Positions 1 to 9,305 of a stretch of 64,000 bases of DNA are shown piece by piece. The translations under genes were made by a program, and so were the position numbers. The notes under the pieces were generated by a model. The model was given only the letters and a program-made list of their open reading frames with translations, had not been told where the DNA came from and searched no databases. Numbering within the stretch: the stretch's first letter is position 1; every line of letters begins with the position of its first letter. This DNA is from Mycolicibacterium moriokaense (GTDB taxonomy: Bacteria > Actinomycetota > Actinomycetes > Mycobacteriales > Mycobacteriaceae): contig NZ_QQBJ01000030.1 of assembly GCF_003347205.1 (NCBI RefSeq), forward strand, positions 1 through 64,000, read 5' to 3'.

Positions 1-85
1 GCGCATCGTCACCCTGCCCTGGGCCCGCGACCTCACCAACGCCATCCAACGACTCGGCAACTTCCTCACCACCTACCGCCAGTAA
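1..85 (+). CDS. C-terminal end of an AlaA/AspC-type aminotransferase (partial)
   Basis: Only the last 27 codons are inside the window, read in the frame of base 2 and ending in TAA at 83-85. The tail reads RIVTLPWARDL...LGNFLTTYRQ. It closely resembles the C-terminus of glutamate-pyruvate type class I/II aminotransferases (E. coli AlaA and the mycobacterial AspC/AlaA, which end in RIVTLP...ARFLSGYHQ-like sequence). Such enzymes are PLP-dependent and cytosolic. In M. tuberculosis the aspC gene also lies near rmlA, which fits. The call rests on this short tail only, so the body of the gene upstream would settle it. Confidence 0.6.
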   Translation, partial: RIVTLPWARDLTNAIQRLGNFLTTYRQ

Positions 86-120
86 GCGCCCGGCCAGAGT
101 AGGCCTTTACCCTCATCCGG

Positions 121-1392
121 GTGACACACTCGCACGCCCATTCGCACACGCTCAACGGCCCGTCCCCGCTGGGCCCGTTGGCGGCGAAAGCCGTCGTCGG
201 CATCCTGATCGCGATCGGCGTCGCGGTGGTGGCCGGCGCCGCTCTGCTGTGGCCCAGCCAGGAGAAGGTCGACATTCCGTTGCCGTTCCAGAACGCCGCG
301 GGCGGCGCGGTGACCACCGAGACCGGCAGCGTGCTGGCCACCGGGAAGGCGGACTGCGGCGGGCCCGATGTCGGTGCGGTGATCACCAGGTCCGTGACAC
401 CGGCGCAGGCCAAGGACGGGCCCTGCGTGCACACCCTGGTGACGATCACGTCGGGACCCAACGCCGACGCCACGACGGTGCTGGAGTTCAGCAACGGGCC
501 CGGTCAGCCGACGTTAGCCGCGGGCGACCACATCCGCCTCAGCCGCCAGGTCGACCAGTCGGGAACCACCACCTACGCCTTCTACGACTACGAACGCACC
601 TGGCCGCTGATCGCGCTGGCCGTGGGATTCGCCGTCGTCATCGTCGCGGTGGCGCGCTGGCGCGGGCTGCGGGCGTTGTTCGGCATCGTGGTGGCCTTTC
701 TGGTGTTGGTGGTGTTCCTGCTGCCCGCGCTGCGCGATGGCGCGCCCGCGATACCGGTGGCGCTGGTGGCGTCGGCGGCCATTCTGTACGCGGTGATCTA
801 TCTGGCGCACGGGGTCAGCCTGCGCACCAGCGCCGCGCTGCTGGGCACCCTGACCTCGCTGCTGTTGGCTGCCCTGTTGTCCTGGGGTGCAATCGAGTTC
901 GCGCATCTCACCGGCCTGTCCGAAGACCAGAACAACGAGATCGCGGCATACATGGGCCAGGTGTCGATCACCGGCCTGCTGCTGGCCGGGTTCATCATCG
1001 GATCGCTCGGCGTGCTCAACGACGTCACCGTCACCCAGGCCTCGACGGTGTTCGAGTTGGCCGAGGCCGGCGACGGCAGCTCACGCCGGGCGATCTTTCT
1101 GGGCGCGATGCGCGTCGGCCGCGACCACATCGCGAGCACCGTCTACACGCTGGTGCTGGCGTACGCGGGCAGCGCGCTGCCGCTGCTGCTGCTGTTCAGC
1201 GTGGCCAACCGGTCCCTGGGCGACGTGCTGACCAGTGAGACCGTCGCCATCGAGATCGCCCGCTCCGCGGTCGGCGGCATCGCCCTGGCGCTTTCGGTGC
1301 CGCTGACCACCGCGATCGCGGCCGTGCTGGCCCGACCGGGCGCCGCTAGTGTTCCAGCAGCCCGAGCAGGTAGGCGCCGTATCCCGACTTGA
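121..1392 (+). CDS. YibE/F family multi-pass membrane protein
   Basis: A 423-aa integral membrane protein starting at GTG. A His-rich N-terminus (HSHAHSH) is followed by a membrane segment at about residues 20-42. Next comes a soluble, probably extracytoplasmic domain of about 110 residues with several Cys. The rest is a run of hydrophobic helices from about residue 160 to the end, including a segment [12 protein letters not shown] typical of the YibE/F family. The family's function is unknown; transport has been proposed. The last 16 codons overlap the 3' end of the convergent rmlA by 47 bp, so the extreme C-terminus is family-atypical and may have drifted. The gene stands alone between the aminotransferase and rmlA. 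Confidence 0.85.
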   Translation: MTHSHAHSHTLNGPSPLGPLAAKAVVGILIAIGVAVVAGAALLWPSQEKVDIPLPFQNAAGGAVTTETGSVLATGKADCGGPDVGAVITRSVTPAQAKDGPCVHTLVTITSGPNADATTVLEFSNGPGQPTLAAGDHIRLSRQVDQSGTTTYAFYDYERTWPLIALAVGFAVVIVAVARWRGLRALFGIVVAFLVLVVFLLPALRDGAPAIPVALVASAAILYAVIYLAHGVSLRTSAALLGTLTSLLLAALLSWGAIEFAHLTGLSEDQNNEIAAYMGQVSITGLLLAGFIIGSLGVLNDVTVTQASTVFELAEAGDGSSRRAIFLGAMRVGRDHIASTVYTLVLAYAGSALPLLLLFSVANRSLGDVLTSETVAIEIARSAVGGIALALSVPLTTAIAAVLARPGAASVPAARAGRRRIPT

Positions 1393-2209
1393 GCAGCGCC
1401 CGTGCGCGCTCGGCGAGTTGTGCGTCGTCGATGAAGCCGACGCGCCACGCCACCTCCTCGGGCACGCTGATCTTCAGCCCCTGCCTGCGCTCGATCGTGC
1501 GCACGTAGTCGCTGGCGTCCAGCAGCGAATCGAACGTGCCGGTGTCCAGCCACGCCGTGCCCCGATCGAGCACCTCGACCGACAGCCTGCCCTGGTTCAG
1601 GTAGGCCTGGTTGACCTCGGTGATCTCGTATTCGCCTCGCGCGGACTTCGCCAACGAACGCGCGATCTCGACGACGTCGTTGTCGTAGAAGTACAGGCCG
1701 GGCACCGCATAGTGCGACTTCGGCGTGGCCGGCTTCTCCTCGATGGACAGCGCGGTGCCGTCCGACGCGAACTCGACGACGCCGTAGGCGGACGGATCGG
1801 CCACCCGGTAGGCGAAAATCGCTCCGCCACTGATGTTTTGGAATCGCTTCAGGCTGGTGCCCAAGCCGGGGCCGTAGAAGATGTTGTCGCCCAACACCAA
1901 TGCCACCGAGTCCGAGCCGATGTGGTCGGCGCCGATGACGAACGCCTGCGCGAGCCCGTCGGGATGCTCCTGGGTCGCATAACTGAGGTTGATGCCGAAC
2001 GCCGACCCGTCACCGAGCAGCCTGTGGAAGCCGGGCGCGTCGTCGGGTGTGGTGATCACCTGGATGTCGCGGATCCCGGCCATCATCAGGGTGGAGAGCG
2101 GGTAGTAGATCATCGGCTTGTCGTAGACGGGCACCAACTGCTTGCTGATGCCCATCGTGATGGGGTACAGCCGGGTGCCCGATCCGCCGGCAAGGACGAT
2201 CCCCCGCAT
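1346..2209 (-). CDS. rmlA: Glucose-1-phosphate thymidylyltransferase RmlA
   Basis: A 287-aa protein that makes dTDP-glucose from dTTP and glucose-1-phosphate, the first step to dTDP-L-rhamnose, which mycobacteria need for the arabinogalactan linker. The N-terminal nucleotidyltransferase signature GGSGTRLYP (residues 8-16) is present, followed by the Lys region [16 protein letters not shown], the metal-site region LGDNIFYG and IEEKP. The length matches bacterial RmlA. Its start ATG overlaps the stop of the upstream NTF2-like gene by 1 nt (TGATG), so the two are probably translationally coupled. It converges with and overlaps the YibE/F gene. Confidence 0.96.
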   Translation of the reverse strand: MRGIVLAGGSGTRLYPITMGISKQLVPVYDKPMIYYPLSTLMMAGIRDIQVITTPDDAPGFHRLLGDGSAFGINLSYATQEHPDGLAQAFVIGADHIGSDSVALVLGDNIFYGPGLGTSLKRFQNISGGAIFAYRVADPSAYGVVEFASDGTALSIEEKPATPKSHYAVPGLYFYDNDVVEIARSLAKSARGEYEITEVNQAYLNQGRLSVEVLDRGTAWLDTGTFDSLLDASDYVRTIERRQGLKISVPEEVAWRVGFIDDAQLAERARALLKSGYGAYLLGLLEH

Positions 2210-2556
2210 CAGCCCGCGAGATCCTCTTCGGTCAGTTCGGTGGCGGCCAGCGCGGAGCGCAGGTCGGGATGCCGGAACACGGACGTGACGTGGTCACGCA
2301 CCACGCGGAAGGCCACCGCGTCGCCGCCCTGTTCCTCGGCGACCACCACGCCGTCGCGGACGTACATCCGCTCCGGGTCGGCGGCGGTGACCTCCACCGA
2401 ATTCGCCCACTCCCGCAGCGCCTCGTGCCCCTGGCCCGCCCCGCTCGCGTCGCCGAATTCGATGTCACCGCTGGACACCTGGGCCAACGTGTCGAAGTCG
2501 CGCGCGTTCAGCGCATCGTGCCAGGCGAGGACGGTCGCGATCTCCGAAGTCGTCAT
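2209..2556 (-). CDS. SnoaL/NTF2-like domain protein
   Basis: A small alpha+beta protein of 115 aa with the cone-shaped NTF2/SnoaL fold signature: an N-terminal helix [16 protein letters not shown], then an FGDASG...[12 protein letters not shown] region and a beta-rich C-terminus. Family members are small hydrolases, isomerases or binding proteins; no specific substrate can be read here. I chose ATG at 2556. A GTG at 2574 directly abuts the stop of the upstream gene (TGA-GTG) and would add six residues. It sits between a mycothiol-dependent isomerase-family gene and rmlA in one tight minus-strand run. Confidence 0.75.
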   Translation of the reverse strand: MTTSEIATVLAWHDALNARDFDTLAQVSSGDIEFGDASGAGQGHEALREWANSVEVTAADPERMYVRDGVVVAEEQGGDAVAFRVVRDHVTSVFRHPDLRSALAATELTEEDLAG

Positions 2557-2574
2557 GAACGAAACGTACGCCAC

Positions 2575-3324
2575 TCAGAACGGCGTGCGGCCCAGCCACC
2601 CGTCCCAAACGGCGGTGTCGCCGAAAACCTGCAGGCCTGCCTCGGCGGCCGAGCGGCGGCGCACCACGGCCAGCAGCAGATCCTGCGCGCCGCCGCGCAC
2701 CGCCGCATCCCCCTTGCCGTGCTCGTGGGTCACCGAGACGCCGGCGTCGGTGCCGGTGATCGTCCACTCCCCTGCGCCCGACAGGCCGTCGTCGGTGGCA
2801 TGCAGATGCAGCGTCCGGCCGGCGTCCAGCGGCGATGTCTCGGCGTTGGTCTCGATGGCGACGCGCTCGAGCCACTCGTCGATGGCGTCGGCGGCCACCT
2901 CGGGGTCCAGCGCGAAGCCGGCACCGAGCGCGATCGCCGCGTCGGCCCGGTGCACCGTGGCCTCGTGCAGCCGGCGCCGGATCCACCACCGCGCGGGCTG
3001 CGGCCCGAGAAACGTCCAGACCGGGGTGTCCGCACCGACGGCGTCGACGGAGTCGAGCACCAGCCGGGCGCCTGCGTTGAGCCAGTCGATCGCCCCGTCG
3101 GGGTCGTCGGGCGGCCTGCCCTCCGGCACTTCGCGCGGATCCAGCGGCTGGTCGCGGCGATCGGCGACGATCTGTGCTGCCCATCGGTTTCCGCGTCCGA
3201 CGTGGCGGAACAGCTGCCTGATCGTCCACTCCGGGCACGTCGGCACCGGGGTGGCGGGATCGGCGGTGCGTATCAGGTCACCGAAGGCGGCGGTTTCGGC
3301 GAGGAACGCGGCGCTGGCATCCAC
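2575..3324 (-). CDS. Maleylpyruvate isomerase/DinB-fold, mycothiol-dependent enzyme family (TIGR03083-like)
   Basis: A 249-aa cytosolic protein. The N-terminal part has the DinB-like helical bundle typical of actinobacterial mycothiol-dependent isomerases, with the motif VPTCPEWTIRQLFRHVGR and a later AxxRWWIRRRLHEATVHRADA segment whose His residues would bind metal. A C-terminal domain of about 90 residues follows (SCP2-like by arrangement). The start is GTG at 3324, one base after the stop of the P450 gene. Proteins of this family commonly have no known substrate. An orthologue sits near rmlA and udgA in M. tuberculosis, which supports the assignment. Confidence 0.75.
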   Translation of the reverse strand: MDASAAFLAETAAFGDLIRTADPATPVPTCPEWTIRQLFRHVGRGNRWAAQIVADRRDQPLDPREVPEGRPPDDPDGAIDWLNAGARLVLDSVDAVGADTPVWTFLGPQPARWWIRRRLHEATVHRADAAIALGAGFALDPEVAADAIDEWLERVAIETNAETSPLDAGRTLHLHATDDGLSGAGEWTITGTDAGVSVTHEHGKGDAAVRGGAQDLLLAVVRRRSAAEAGLQVFGDTAVWDGWLGRTPF

Positions 3325-3325
3325 G

Positions 3326-4630
3326 TCACAACCGTACTGCGCTGGCCGCCCCCAGTTGAACGGGCAGTGACGACCACCCGCGCAGCACCCTGGTGTCGCG
3401 GCGGCTTCCGCTGCCGGCCAGCCGGGCGTCGGGAAACCGCTCGAAGAACGTGCGCAGCCCGACTTCGCCTTCGGCGCGGGCCAGCGCGGCGCCGAGGCAG
3501 AAGTGCCTGCCCCCGGAGAAGGACAGGTGCTTGCCCGCGTTGTCGCGTTCGATGTCGAAGCGGTGGGGATCGGTGAACACCTTCGGATCGCGGTTCGCGC
3601 CCGCCAGATGCAGCGCCACGATTTCGCCCTCGCGCACCCGCGTCCCGGCCACATCGACGTCCTTGGCCGCCATGCGCGCGCTCATCTGCACCGGCGATTC
3701 CAGCCGCAGGATCTCTTCGACGGTGTTCGGCCACAACTCGGGCCGGGCGCGCAGGGTCTCGAGATGCTCGGGCGTGTCGATGAGCATCCGAATTCCGTTG
3801 CCCAGCAGGTTGACCGTGGTTTCGAAGCCGGCGGCCAGCACCAGCCCGGCGAGCGCCTCCAGTTCTTCGGCGTTCAGCCGGGGTCCCTCGTCGGAGGCCT
3901 TGATGATCTGGCTCATCAGGTCGTCACCGGGGTTGCGGCGCAGCTGCGCCAGATGATCGCTCAGCCAGCTGTTGAATCCGACGATGCCCGCGTTGACCTG
4001 CTGGAACTGTTGCCAGGACAGGCCGATGTCCAGGCTCGGCGCACCCATTTCGCCGAAGTGCAGGATGCGTGGCCGGTCCTGCTCCGGGACGCCGAGGACC
4101 TCGCCGATGATCGCGACCGGAAGCTGTGAGCAGTACCGGTCGACGACGTCGACCACCTCGGTGTTTCCCTCGAGTTGGTCGAGCAGTGCGGTGGCGGTCT
4201 GTTCGACGCGTTCGCGAAGCGTCGCAACGGCTCTCGGGGTGAACACCGACGACACCAGCTTGCGGTAGCGGGTGTGCTCGGGCGGTTCCACCGACAGCAG
4301 CGACGGCGGCTGCAGCGGGTGCAGCAGCCCGGGGTCGGTCTTCGCGGCGACCCAGCGCAGCGGCTTGGGCAGGGTGCCGCCCAACTCGGTGACCCGGAAG
4401 TCGTCGGAGCGCAGCAGTTCGTGCGCGACTCCGTGGTCGAAGGTGAGCAGCACAGCACGGCAGCGGATGACCGGACCCTTGCCGCGCTGTTCGTCGGCGA
4501 ACGCTCCCGGGTCTTCGCGCACGCTGGGGTCGGCGATCAACCGGGCCTGCGGATCTCCGCTGCGAAGGCCGAGCTTCGACAGGCCGCGGACGACGCCGTG
4601 CAGCGCGAACCAGCGGATTCGTTGCCTCAT
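3326..4630 (-). CDS. Cytochrome P450, CYP140-like
   Basis: A soluble P450 of 434 aa from ATG 4630; an upstream in-frame ATG at 4666 would add 12 residues. It carries the I-helix motif LVLAAGFETT, the K-helix ExxR in TVEEILRLESPVQ, and the heme-binding loop FSGGRHFCLG with Cys at about residue 378. Sequence such as LLRSDDFRV, SQLPVAIIGEVLGVPE and VNLLGNGIRML recalls mycobacterial CYP140. The reaction would be monooxygenation with an external ferredoxin and reductase, and the substrate is unknown. It lies 39 bp downstream of udgA and 1 bp upstream of the isomerase-family gene. Confidence 0.88.
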   Translation of the reverse strand: MRQRIRWFALHGVVRGLSKLGLRSGDPQARLIADPSVREDPGAFADEQRGKGPVIRCRAVLLTFDHGVAHELLRSDDFRVTELGGTLPKPLRWVAAKTDPGLLHPLQPPSLLSVEPPEHTRYRKLVSSVFTPRAVATLRERVEQTATALLDQLEGNTEVVDVVDRYCSQLPVAIIGEVLGVPEQDRPRILHFGEMGAPSLDIGLSWQQFQQVNAGIVGFNSWLSDHLAQLRRNPGDDLMSQIIKASDEGPRLNAEELEALAGLVLAAGFETTVNLLGNGIRMLIDTPEHLETLRARPELWPNTVEEILRLESPVQMSARMAAKDVDVAGTRVREGEIVALHLAGANRDPKVFTDPHRFDIERDNAGKHLSFSGGRHFCLGAALARAEGEVGLRTFFERFPDARLAGSGSRRDTRVLRGWSSLPVQLGAASAVRL

Positions 4631-4669
4631 CCACCCGAGCCTACGACCGCCGGCCGTATTAGACAAGCG

Positions 4670-5995
4670 TCAAACAGTTGCGCTCTTGCCGAGCGTGTAC
4701 ACCCGCCAGCCGGCGTCGGCCCACTTGACCTCGTCCAGGCAATTGCGGCCGTCCACAATCACTTTGGCGCGCACGGTGTCGGCCAGGTCGGCCGGGTCGA
4801 GGTCGACGAACTCGCGCCATTCGGTCAGCACCAGAACGGCGTCGGCGCGGTCGCACGCTTCGACCACCGTCGTGGAGTAGTTCAGGGTCGGGAAGAGTCG
4901 CTGGCTGTTCTCCATCGCCTTGGGGTCGTAGACGTTCACCGTCGCCCCGTTGAGTTGCAGCATGCCCGCGACGTTCAGCGCGGGTGAATCCCGCACGTCG
5001 TCGGACTCGGGCTTGAACGCCGCGCCGAGCACCGCGACGTTGGCGCCGAGCAGTGAACCGCACGCCTTCGTCGCCAGTTCGACCATCCGGGTGCGGCGGC
5101 GCATGTTGATGCTGTCGACCTCGCGCAGGAACGTCAGCGCGTGGTTGGCGCCGAGTTCGCCCGCGCGGGCCATGAACGCGCGAATGTCCTTCGGCAGGCA
5201 ACCGCCACCGAAGCCCAAGCCCGCGTTGAGGAATCGGCGGCCGATCCGCGGGTCGTAGCCCAGCGCGTCGGCCAGCAGCGTGACGTCGGCGTCGACGGCC
5301 TCGCACACTTCGGAGATCGCGTTGATGAACGAGATCTTGGTCGCCAGAAAGGCGTTCGCCGAGACCTTCACCAGCTCGGCGGTCTGCAGGTCGGTCAGCA
5401 GGAAGGGCACGTCCTCGTCGAGCAGCGGCGCGTACAGGTCGCGCATCGCGGCCTCGGCGTGCACCGAGTCCGGCTGCACGCCCAGCACGATGCGGTCGGG
5501 ATGCAGCGTGTCGTGCACCGCGAAGCCCTCACGGAGAAACTCCGGGTTCCAGGCGATTTCGACGTCGACGCTGTCGGCGGCCAGACCGCGCGCCCTGGCG
5601 CCGAGTTCGGCTGCCGTGCCGACGGGCACGGTGGATTTCCCGACGATGACGGCCGAGCGCCGCAGTTTCGGCACCAACGTGTCGATCACGGCGTGCACGT
5701 GCCGTAGATCGGCGCCGTATTCGCCCTTCTTCTGCGGTGTTCCGACGCCGAGGAAGTGCACATCGGCGAAGTCGGCGGCCGCGTCATAGTCCGTCGTGAA
5801 ATGCAGACGACCGGCAGCGAGGTTGTCGCTCAGCATCTTTCGTAGCCCGGGCTCGTAGAACGGGATGTCGCCCGCGGCGAGCTTGGCGACCTTGCCCGGG
5901 TCGATGTCGACGCCGAGGACGTCGTGGCCCAGTTCGGCCATTCCGGCCGCATGGGTCGCGCCGAGGTAGCCGGTGCCGAATACAGTGCATCGCAT
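4670..5995 (-). CDS. udgA: UDP-glucose 6-dehydrogenase
   Basis: A 441-aa cytosolic enzyme oxidising UDP-glucose to UDP-glucuronate with two NAD+. The N-terminal Rossmann motif FGTGYLGATHA is at residues 6-16. The STVPVGTA loop, the EFLREG motif and the central Lys region (SANAFLATKISFINAISE) follow. The catalytic Cys is in NAGLGFGGGCLPKD, around residue 265. The C-terminal half is the UDP-binding domain with LGAAFKPESDDVRDSP. It provides UDP-glucuronate for cell-wall or capsular sugars and is the first gene of the leftward run through rmlA. Confidence 0.95.
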   Translation of the reverse strand: MRCTVFGTGYLGATHAAGMAELGHDVLGVDIDPGKVAKLAAGDIPFYEPGLRKMLSDNLAAGRLHFTTDYDAAADFADVHFLGVGTPQKKGEYGADLRHVHAVIDTLVPKLRRSAVIVGKSTVPVGTAAELGARARGLAADSVDVEIAWNPEFLREGFAVHDTLHPDRIVLGVQPDSVHAEAAMRDLYAPLLDEDVPFLLTDLQTAELVKVSANAFLATKISFINAISEVCEAVDADVTLLADALGYDPRIGRRFLNAGLGFGGGCLPKDIRAFMARAGELGANHALTFLREVDSINMRRRTRMVELATKACGSLLGANVAVLGAAFKPESDDVRDSPALNVAGMLQLNGATVNVYDPKAMENSQRLFPTLNYSTTVVEACDRADAVLVLTEWREFVDLDPADLADTVRAKVIVDGRNCLDEVKWADAGWRVYTLGKSATV

Positions 5996-6069
5996 ACTGC
6001 CTCTATAGGCGGCTGCGATTAGCTAACCGCTAAGCGACACCAAGCGGGAGGCCAACGGTAGGTGACCGG

Positions 6070-7665
6070 CTAGTGGCCGCCGCTGCAGAAGCCGAAGACA
6101 CAGATGGTCGGGCCGCCGCCACCGCGGGAGCCGGAGCCACCGCCGCCGTAGTCACCCGAGCCCGAACCGCCGGAGCCGGGGTAGCCACCCGAGCCGGGGT
6201 ACTGACCGGAACCGGAGCCCCCGGAACCCGGGTACTGACCCGAACTCGATCCGGGTGACTGCGGGTAATCGGGGTATTGCTGCTGCGGCGGACTCCAGGG
6301 CGGCTGCCACTGCTTCTGCGGCGGGTTGCGCCACGGCGGCACCCACGCGGGCTGGCGGGGCGGATAGTAGTCCGGCGGGTCGTAGACCGGCGGCGAGAGC
6401 ACCGGTGGCACCACGGGGGCCGCGGGCACCGGCGCGGCGGGAATCGGGTCCGGCGGCGGAGCGGCCGGCGGGGGTGCGGGGGCGGGCGCCGCGGGTGCCG
6501 GAGCGGGCTTCTCGACGAAGACCGTCCTGGGCGTCTGAGCGGGGGCCTGTTGGACCACCGGGACTGGCGCCTTGATGGTTTCCGGCGGCGGAGCGGGCGG
6601 GGCCGGCGCCGGGGCGGGAGCCGGCGGGGCCAATTGCTGCGCGGGGGCCGGCGCGGCCTGGCTCGGGATGACGGGTGTCTCCCCCGGGCTGGGGCGCTGG
6701 TCGACGGTCGGGCGGATGCTGACCGCCAGCGAAATCACAAGGGCGACAACGCCTACCACGAAGATGGAAGTCAGCGCGCTGCCGACGAGCAGGAACGGCT
6801 TGCGGCTCTCGTCCTCGTAGAACGTGTCGGGTTCGGACTCGCGCACCTCGTCCAGCTCGTCGGAGTAGGCGAGCGGAGTGGCCGCGCCGGCCATCTGGGT
6901 GACCGCGGCAGCGGACTCCGGGTAGGCGCTGGCGGCGGTGGTGCCGTCGAGGTCCTGCGAGTAGGCCAGGCCCGCGGTGGACGCCTCCATGGCGGGTGCG
7001 TGCGCGGACGCCAGAGCGGCGCCGCGGGCGAGCGCGAGTTCGGGTTCGTCGGGGGCGCTCACCGGAAGCGAGACCAGGTTCTCCAGGTGATCCTTGACGG
7101 CGGCCGCGTCGACCCCGGAGCCGACGATGAACAGACCCTGGGGCGGCGCGTCCGAGGACTCGACGGACTGGGCCATCTCGGTGAACACGCCCATGGCATC
7201 GGCGTCGTGCAGGTCGCGGCTGAGCACCTTGACCACCGAACCGTCCTCGGTCTGCACGACCGAGAGGGTGGCGGTGTCCTTCTCGATGAACAGCAGCGCG
7301 GTGGTGTCGTAGCCGATGGCGCGGCCGACGGCCTGGGCCAGCGAGGACGCCGCGTGCGTCGCGGAGACGAGCAAGACGTCGTCGACGCCCCGCGCGGCGA
7401 GCGTGTCGCGCAGTGCCGCGGCGTCGGAATGGTGCGTCCACGTCACGCCGATCGACTTCAGATGGTGCCCGCTGGCCGCGGCGCTCTCCTGGGTTCCGAG
7501 CACCGCCGCGGCGACCTGATCGGCCGCGCTTGACGTTGCTGAACCGTCGGCCTTGCTGATCTCGAAAACATCGTGGTCGACGGTTACTCCGTCGGCCTTT
7601 TCCCCCTCGACCAGCACCATGCGGACCGTCGTAGGTGTCATCGACACACCTAGTACGATGTCCAC
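6070..7665 (-). CDS. Mycobacterial membrane protein: ATPase-like N-terminal domain (DUF7159-like), one TM helix, Pro- and Gly-rich tail
   Basis: 531 aa. Residues 1-220 form a domain resembling the actin-like/Hsp70 fold family seen in mycobacterial DUF7159 proteins (MDIVLGVSMTPTTVRMVLVEG, then IGYDTTALLFIEKDTATLSVV). Residues 221-285 are an Ala/Ser-rich linker, and a single TM helix lies at about 291-316. A Pro/Ala-rich stretch of about 120 residues follows, and then a Gly/Ser-rich end built on repeated PGSGG units finishing in CVFGFC. The topology suggests a cytoplasmic sensor domain with an extracytoplasmic wall-spanning tail. A good RBS (GGAGGATC) precedes the ATG. The function is unknown. 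Confidence 0.8.
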   Translation of the reverse strand: MDIVLGVSMTPTTVRMVLVEGEKADGVTVDHDVFEISKADGSATSSAADQVAAAVLGTQESAAASGHHLKSIGVTWTHHSDAAALRDTLAARGVDDVLLVSATHAASSLAQAVGRAIGYDTTALLFIEKDTATLSVVQTEDGSVVKVLSRDLHDADAMGVFTEMAQSVESSDAPPQGLFIVGSGVDAAAVKDHLENLVSLPVSAPDEPELALARGAALASAHAPAMEASTAGLAYSQDLDGTTAASAYPESAAAVTQMAGAATPLAYSDELDEVRESEPDTFYEDESRKPFLLVGSALTSIFVVGVVALVISLAVSIRPTVDQRPSPGETPVIPSQAAPAPAQQLAPPAPAPAPAPPAPPPETIKAPVPVVQQAPAQTPRTVFVEKPAPAPAAPAPAPPPAAPPPDPIPAAPVPAAPVVPPVLSPPVYDPPDYYPPRQPAWVPPWRNPPQKQWQPPWSPPQQQYPDYPQSPGSSSGQYPGSGGSGSGQYPGSGGYPGSGGSGSGDYGGGGSGSRGGGGPTICVFGFCSGGH

Positions 7666-7904
7666 TGATCCTCCAATGTGTTTGCTACGCTACCTAGGTC
7701 ACCGATGCGCACTCGATCCGCGCGAGCCGACAACTAGTTACTTCATCGCCACTGCCAAACAGGGCGTTACAGCCAACCGCATTTGCTGATGGCGGTGAAA
7801 ACCTGGCCGGATCGCGGCGGCGCGGATGCTCGACGACGCCGGAATAAACCCTACCCGCGTGAATGACAACGCGAGCGCGTCGGCGCAACTTCCCTAACTG
7901 ATGC

Positions 7905-8477
7905 TTAGGTGGACTTGATGAAGTTCTGGTACGACCGCGACGGCGTCGGTCCGCGCTGGCCCTGATACTTCGACCCGGCCTTCGCGCTGCCGTACGGGTT
8001 CTCGGCCGGACTGGTCAGCCGCAGCAGGCACAGCTGGCCGATCTTCATGCCCGGCCACAGCGTGATCGGCAGGTTGGCGACGTTGGACAGCTCGAGGGTG
8101 ATGTGACCGCTGAAGCCCGGGTCGATGAAGCCGGCCGTCGAATGCGTCAGCAGGCCGAGGCGGCCCAGCGACGACTTCCCTTCCAGCCGGCCTGCCAGGT
8201 CGACGGGCAGTGAGCACCGCTCCAGCGTGGAGCCCAGCACGAACTCGCCGGGGTGCAGCACGAAGGGCTCACCCTCTTTGGGCTCGACGAGGCTGGTCAG
8301 ATCGTCCTGGCGCAACGACGGGTCGATGTGGGTGTAGCGGGTGTTGTTGAACACCCGAAACAGGTTGTCCAGGCGCACGTCGACGCTCGACGGCTGGACG
8401 AGGCTCTCTTCATACGGGTCGATGCCCAGACGTCCGGCGGCGATTTCGGCCCTGATGTCGCGATCGGAGAGCAGCAC
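7905..8477 (-). CDS. dcd: dCTP deaminase (bifunctional dCTP deaminase/dUTPase type)
   Basis: 190 aa from GTG 8477, the exact length of actinobacterial Dcd. It converts dCTP to dUTP and, in the mycobacterial type, on to dUMP. Visible motifs are [10 protein letters not shown] at the N-terminus, QPSSVDVRL, the catalytic region [14 protein letters not shown], and [18 protein letters not shown]. The C-terminal lid [13 protein letters not shown] is also present. An in-frame upstream extension in the same frame is not credible protein. In M. tuberculosis dcd lies next to udgA and a tRNA-Gly, and the same neighbourhood is seen here. Confidence 0.96.
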   Translation of the reverse strand: MLLSDRDIRAEIAAGRLGIDPYEESLVQPSSVDVRLDNLFRVFNNTRYTHIDPSLRQDDLTSLVEPKEGEPFVLHPGEFVLGSTLERCSLPVDLAGRLEGKSSLGRLGLLTHSTAGFIDPGFSGHITLELSNVANLPITLWPGMKIGQLCLLRLTSPAENPYGSAKAGSKYQGQRGPTPSRSYQNFIKST

Positions 8478-8526
8478 CCGATGAGCGTATCGGTCGGACT
8501 TTCGCCTTTCGTGATCTGCTTGACGG

Positions 8527-9072
8527 GTGAGCGAAGGCGACCGTGCCCGTTGGGATGAGCGGTATGCCGGCCGGGGACTGCCCGACGCCGATGCGGTCGG
8601 TTGTCCCGCGGTGTTCGCGCCGTACGAGCATCTGTTCCCGACGGCGGGACGGGCACTCGACCTGGCGTGCGGGCAGGGTCTCGCAGCTGTCTGGCTGGCC
8701 CGCCGGGGCGTGGAGGTCTGGGGCGTCGATGTGTCGAGCATGGCAATCAGCCAGGCCCGTGATTTGGCGCGGAGCAGTGGAGTGGGCGACCGCTGCCGGT
8801 TCGACGTCGTCGACCTCGATGACGGCCTGCCCGCCGGGCCGCCCGTCGACCTCCTGTTCTGCCACAGGTTCCGAGACGATCGCCTCGACCGCGACATCGT
8901 CCGACGGCTGGCGCCAGGCGGGCTGCTGGCGATCAGCGCGCTGAGCGAGGTCGGCGCTGCGCCCGGCCCGTTCCGGATGGCCGCCGGGGAGCTGCCGCGC
9001 GCCTTCGGTGAACTCGAGGTGATCGCTGCAGGCGAGGGCGACGGAGAGGCCTGGTTGCTGGCGAAGGCGTGA
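8527..9072 (+). CDS. Class I SAM-dependent methyltransferase
   Basis: A 181-aa cytosolic protein starting at GTG. It has the SAM-binding motif [10 protein letters not shown] (residues 43-51), motif [11 protein letters not shown], and the acidic motif [12 protein letters not shown], then [11 protein letters not shown]. It resembles TehB-like small-molecule methyltransferases, but the substrate cannot be read. It diverges from dcd with a 49-bp gap and is followed by the tRNA-Gly gene. Confidence 0.8.
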   Translation: MSEGDRARWDERYAGRGLPDADAVGCPAVFAPYEHLFPTAGRALDLACGQGLAAVWLARRGVEVWGVDVSSMAISQARDLARSSGVGDRCRFDVVDLDDGLPAGPPVDLLFCHRFRDDRLDRDIVRRLAPGGLLAISALSEVGAAPGPFRMAAGELPRAFGELEVIAAGEGDGEAWLLAKA

Positions 9073-9114
9073 CGATGCGCGTCGACGGTGGTGCTAGCCT
9101 TTCGGCACGACAAT

Positions 9115-9188
9115 GCCGATGTAGTTCAATGGCAGAACATCAGCTTCCCAAGCTGAATACGCGGGTTCGATTCCCGTCATCGGCTCCA
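9115..9188 (+). tRNA. tRNA-Gly (anticodon CCC)
   Basis: The cloverleaf can be folded by eye. The acceptor stem is GCCGATG with CATCGGC. The D arm begins TAGTTCAATGGCAGAAC, the anticodon stem TCAGC/GCTGA encloses loop TTCCCAA with anticodon CCC, and the T arm is GCGGG-TTCGATT-CCCGT. The discriminator is T at 9185 and CCA is encoded at 9186-9188. A possible -10 hexamer TAGCCT lies at 9095-9100. A tRNA-Gly near dcd matches mycobacterial gene order. Confidence 0.95.
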
Positions 9189-9266
9189 CATATCTACCTG
9201 GGCTTTCGCCCGGCTCACGCGCTCGGCTAAGTCGGTGGTCCCGTGACGGTCCCTTAGCCCACCTCT

Positions 9267-9296
9267 GTCTCGAGTGGCACGTGTCTCGAGTGGCAC
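9267..9296. repeat. Short tandem direct repeat downstream of tRNA-Gly
   Basis: The 14-mer GTCTCGAGTGGCAC occurs at 9267-9280 and again at 9283-9296, a 16-bp period. It lies between tRNA-Gly and the stop of the TetR gene. It could be a slippage product or a remnant of tRNA-adjacent recombination; no function is visible. Confidence 0.7.
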
Positions 9297-9305
9297 GCTC
9301 GGACG

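Noticed and set aside
1349-3370. A 673-codon plus-strand open frame opposite rmlA, the NTF2-like gene and the isomerase-family gene
   Set aside because: It is antisense to three well-supported genes, is Arg/Ser/Ala-rich without any fold pattern, and arises from the high GC third positions of the real genes.
6080-6700. Dense short repeats that could suggest a repeat array or CRISPR
   Set aside because: They are in frame and encode Pro/Ala and PGSGG repeats in the tail of the membrane protein; there are no regular spacers.
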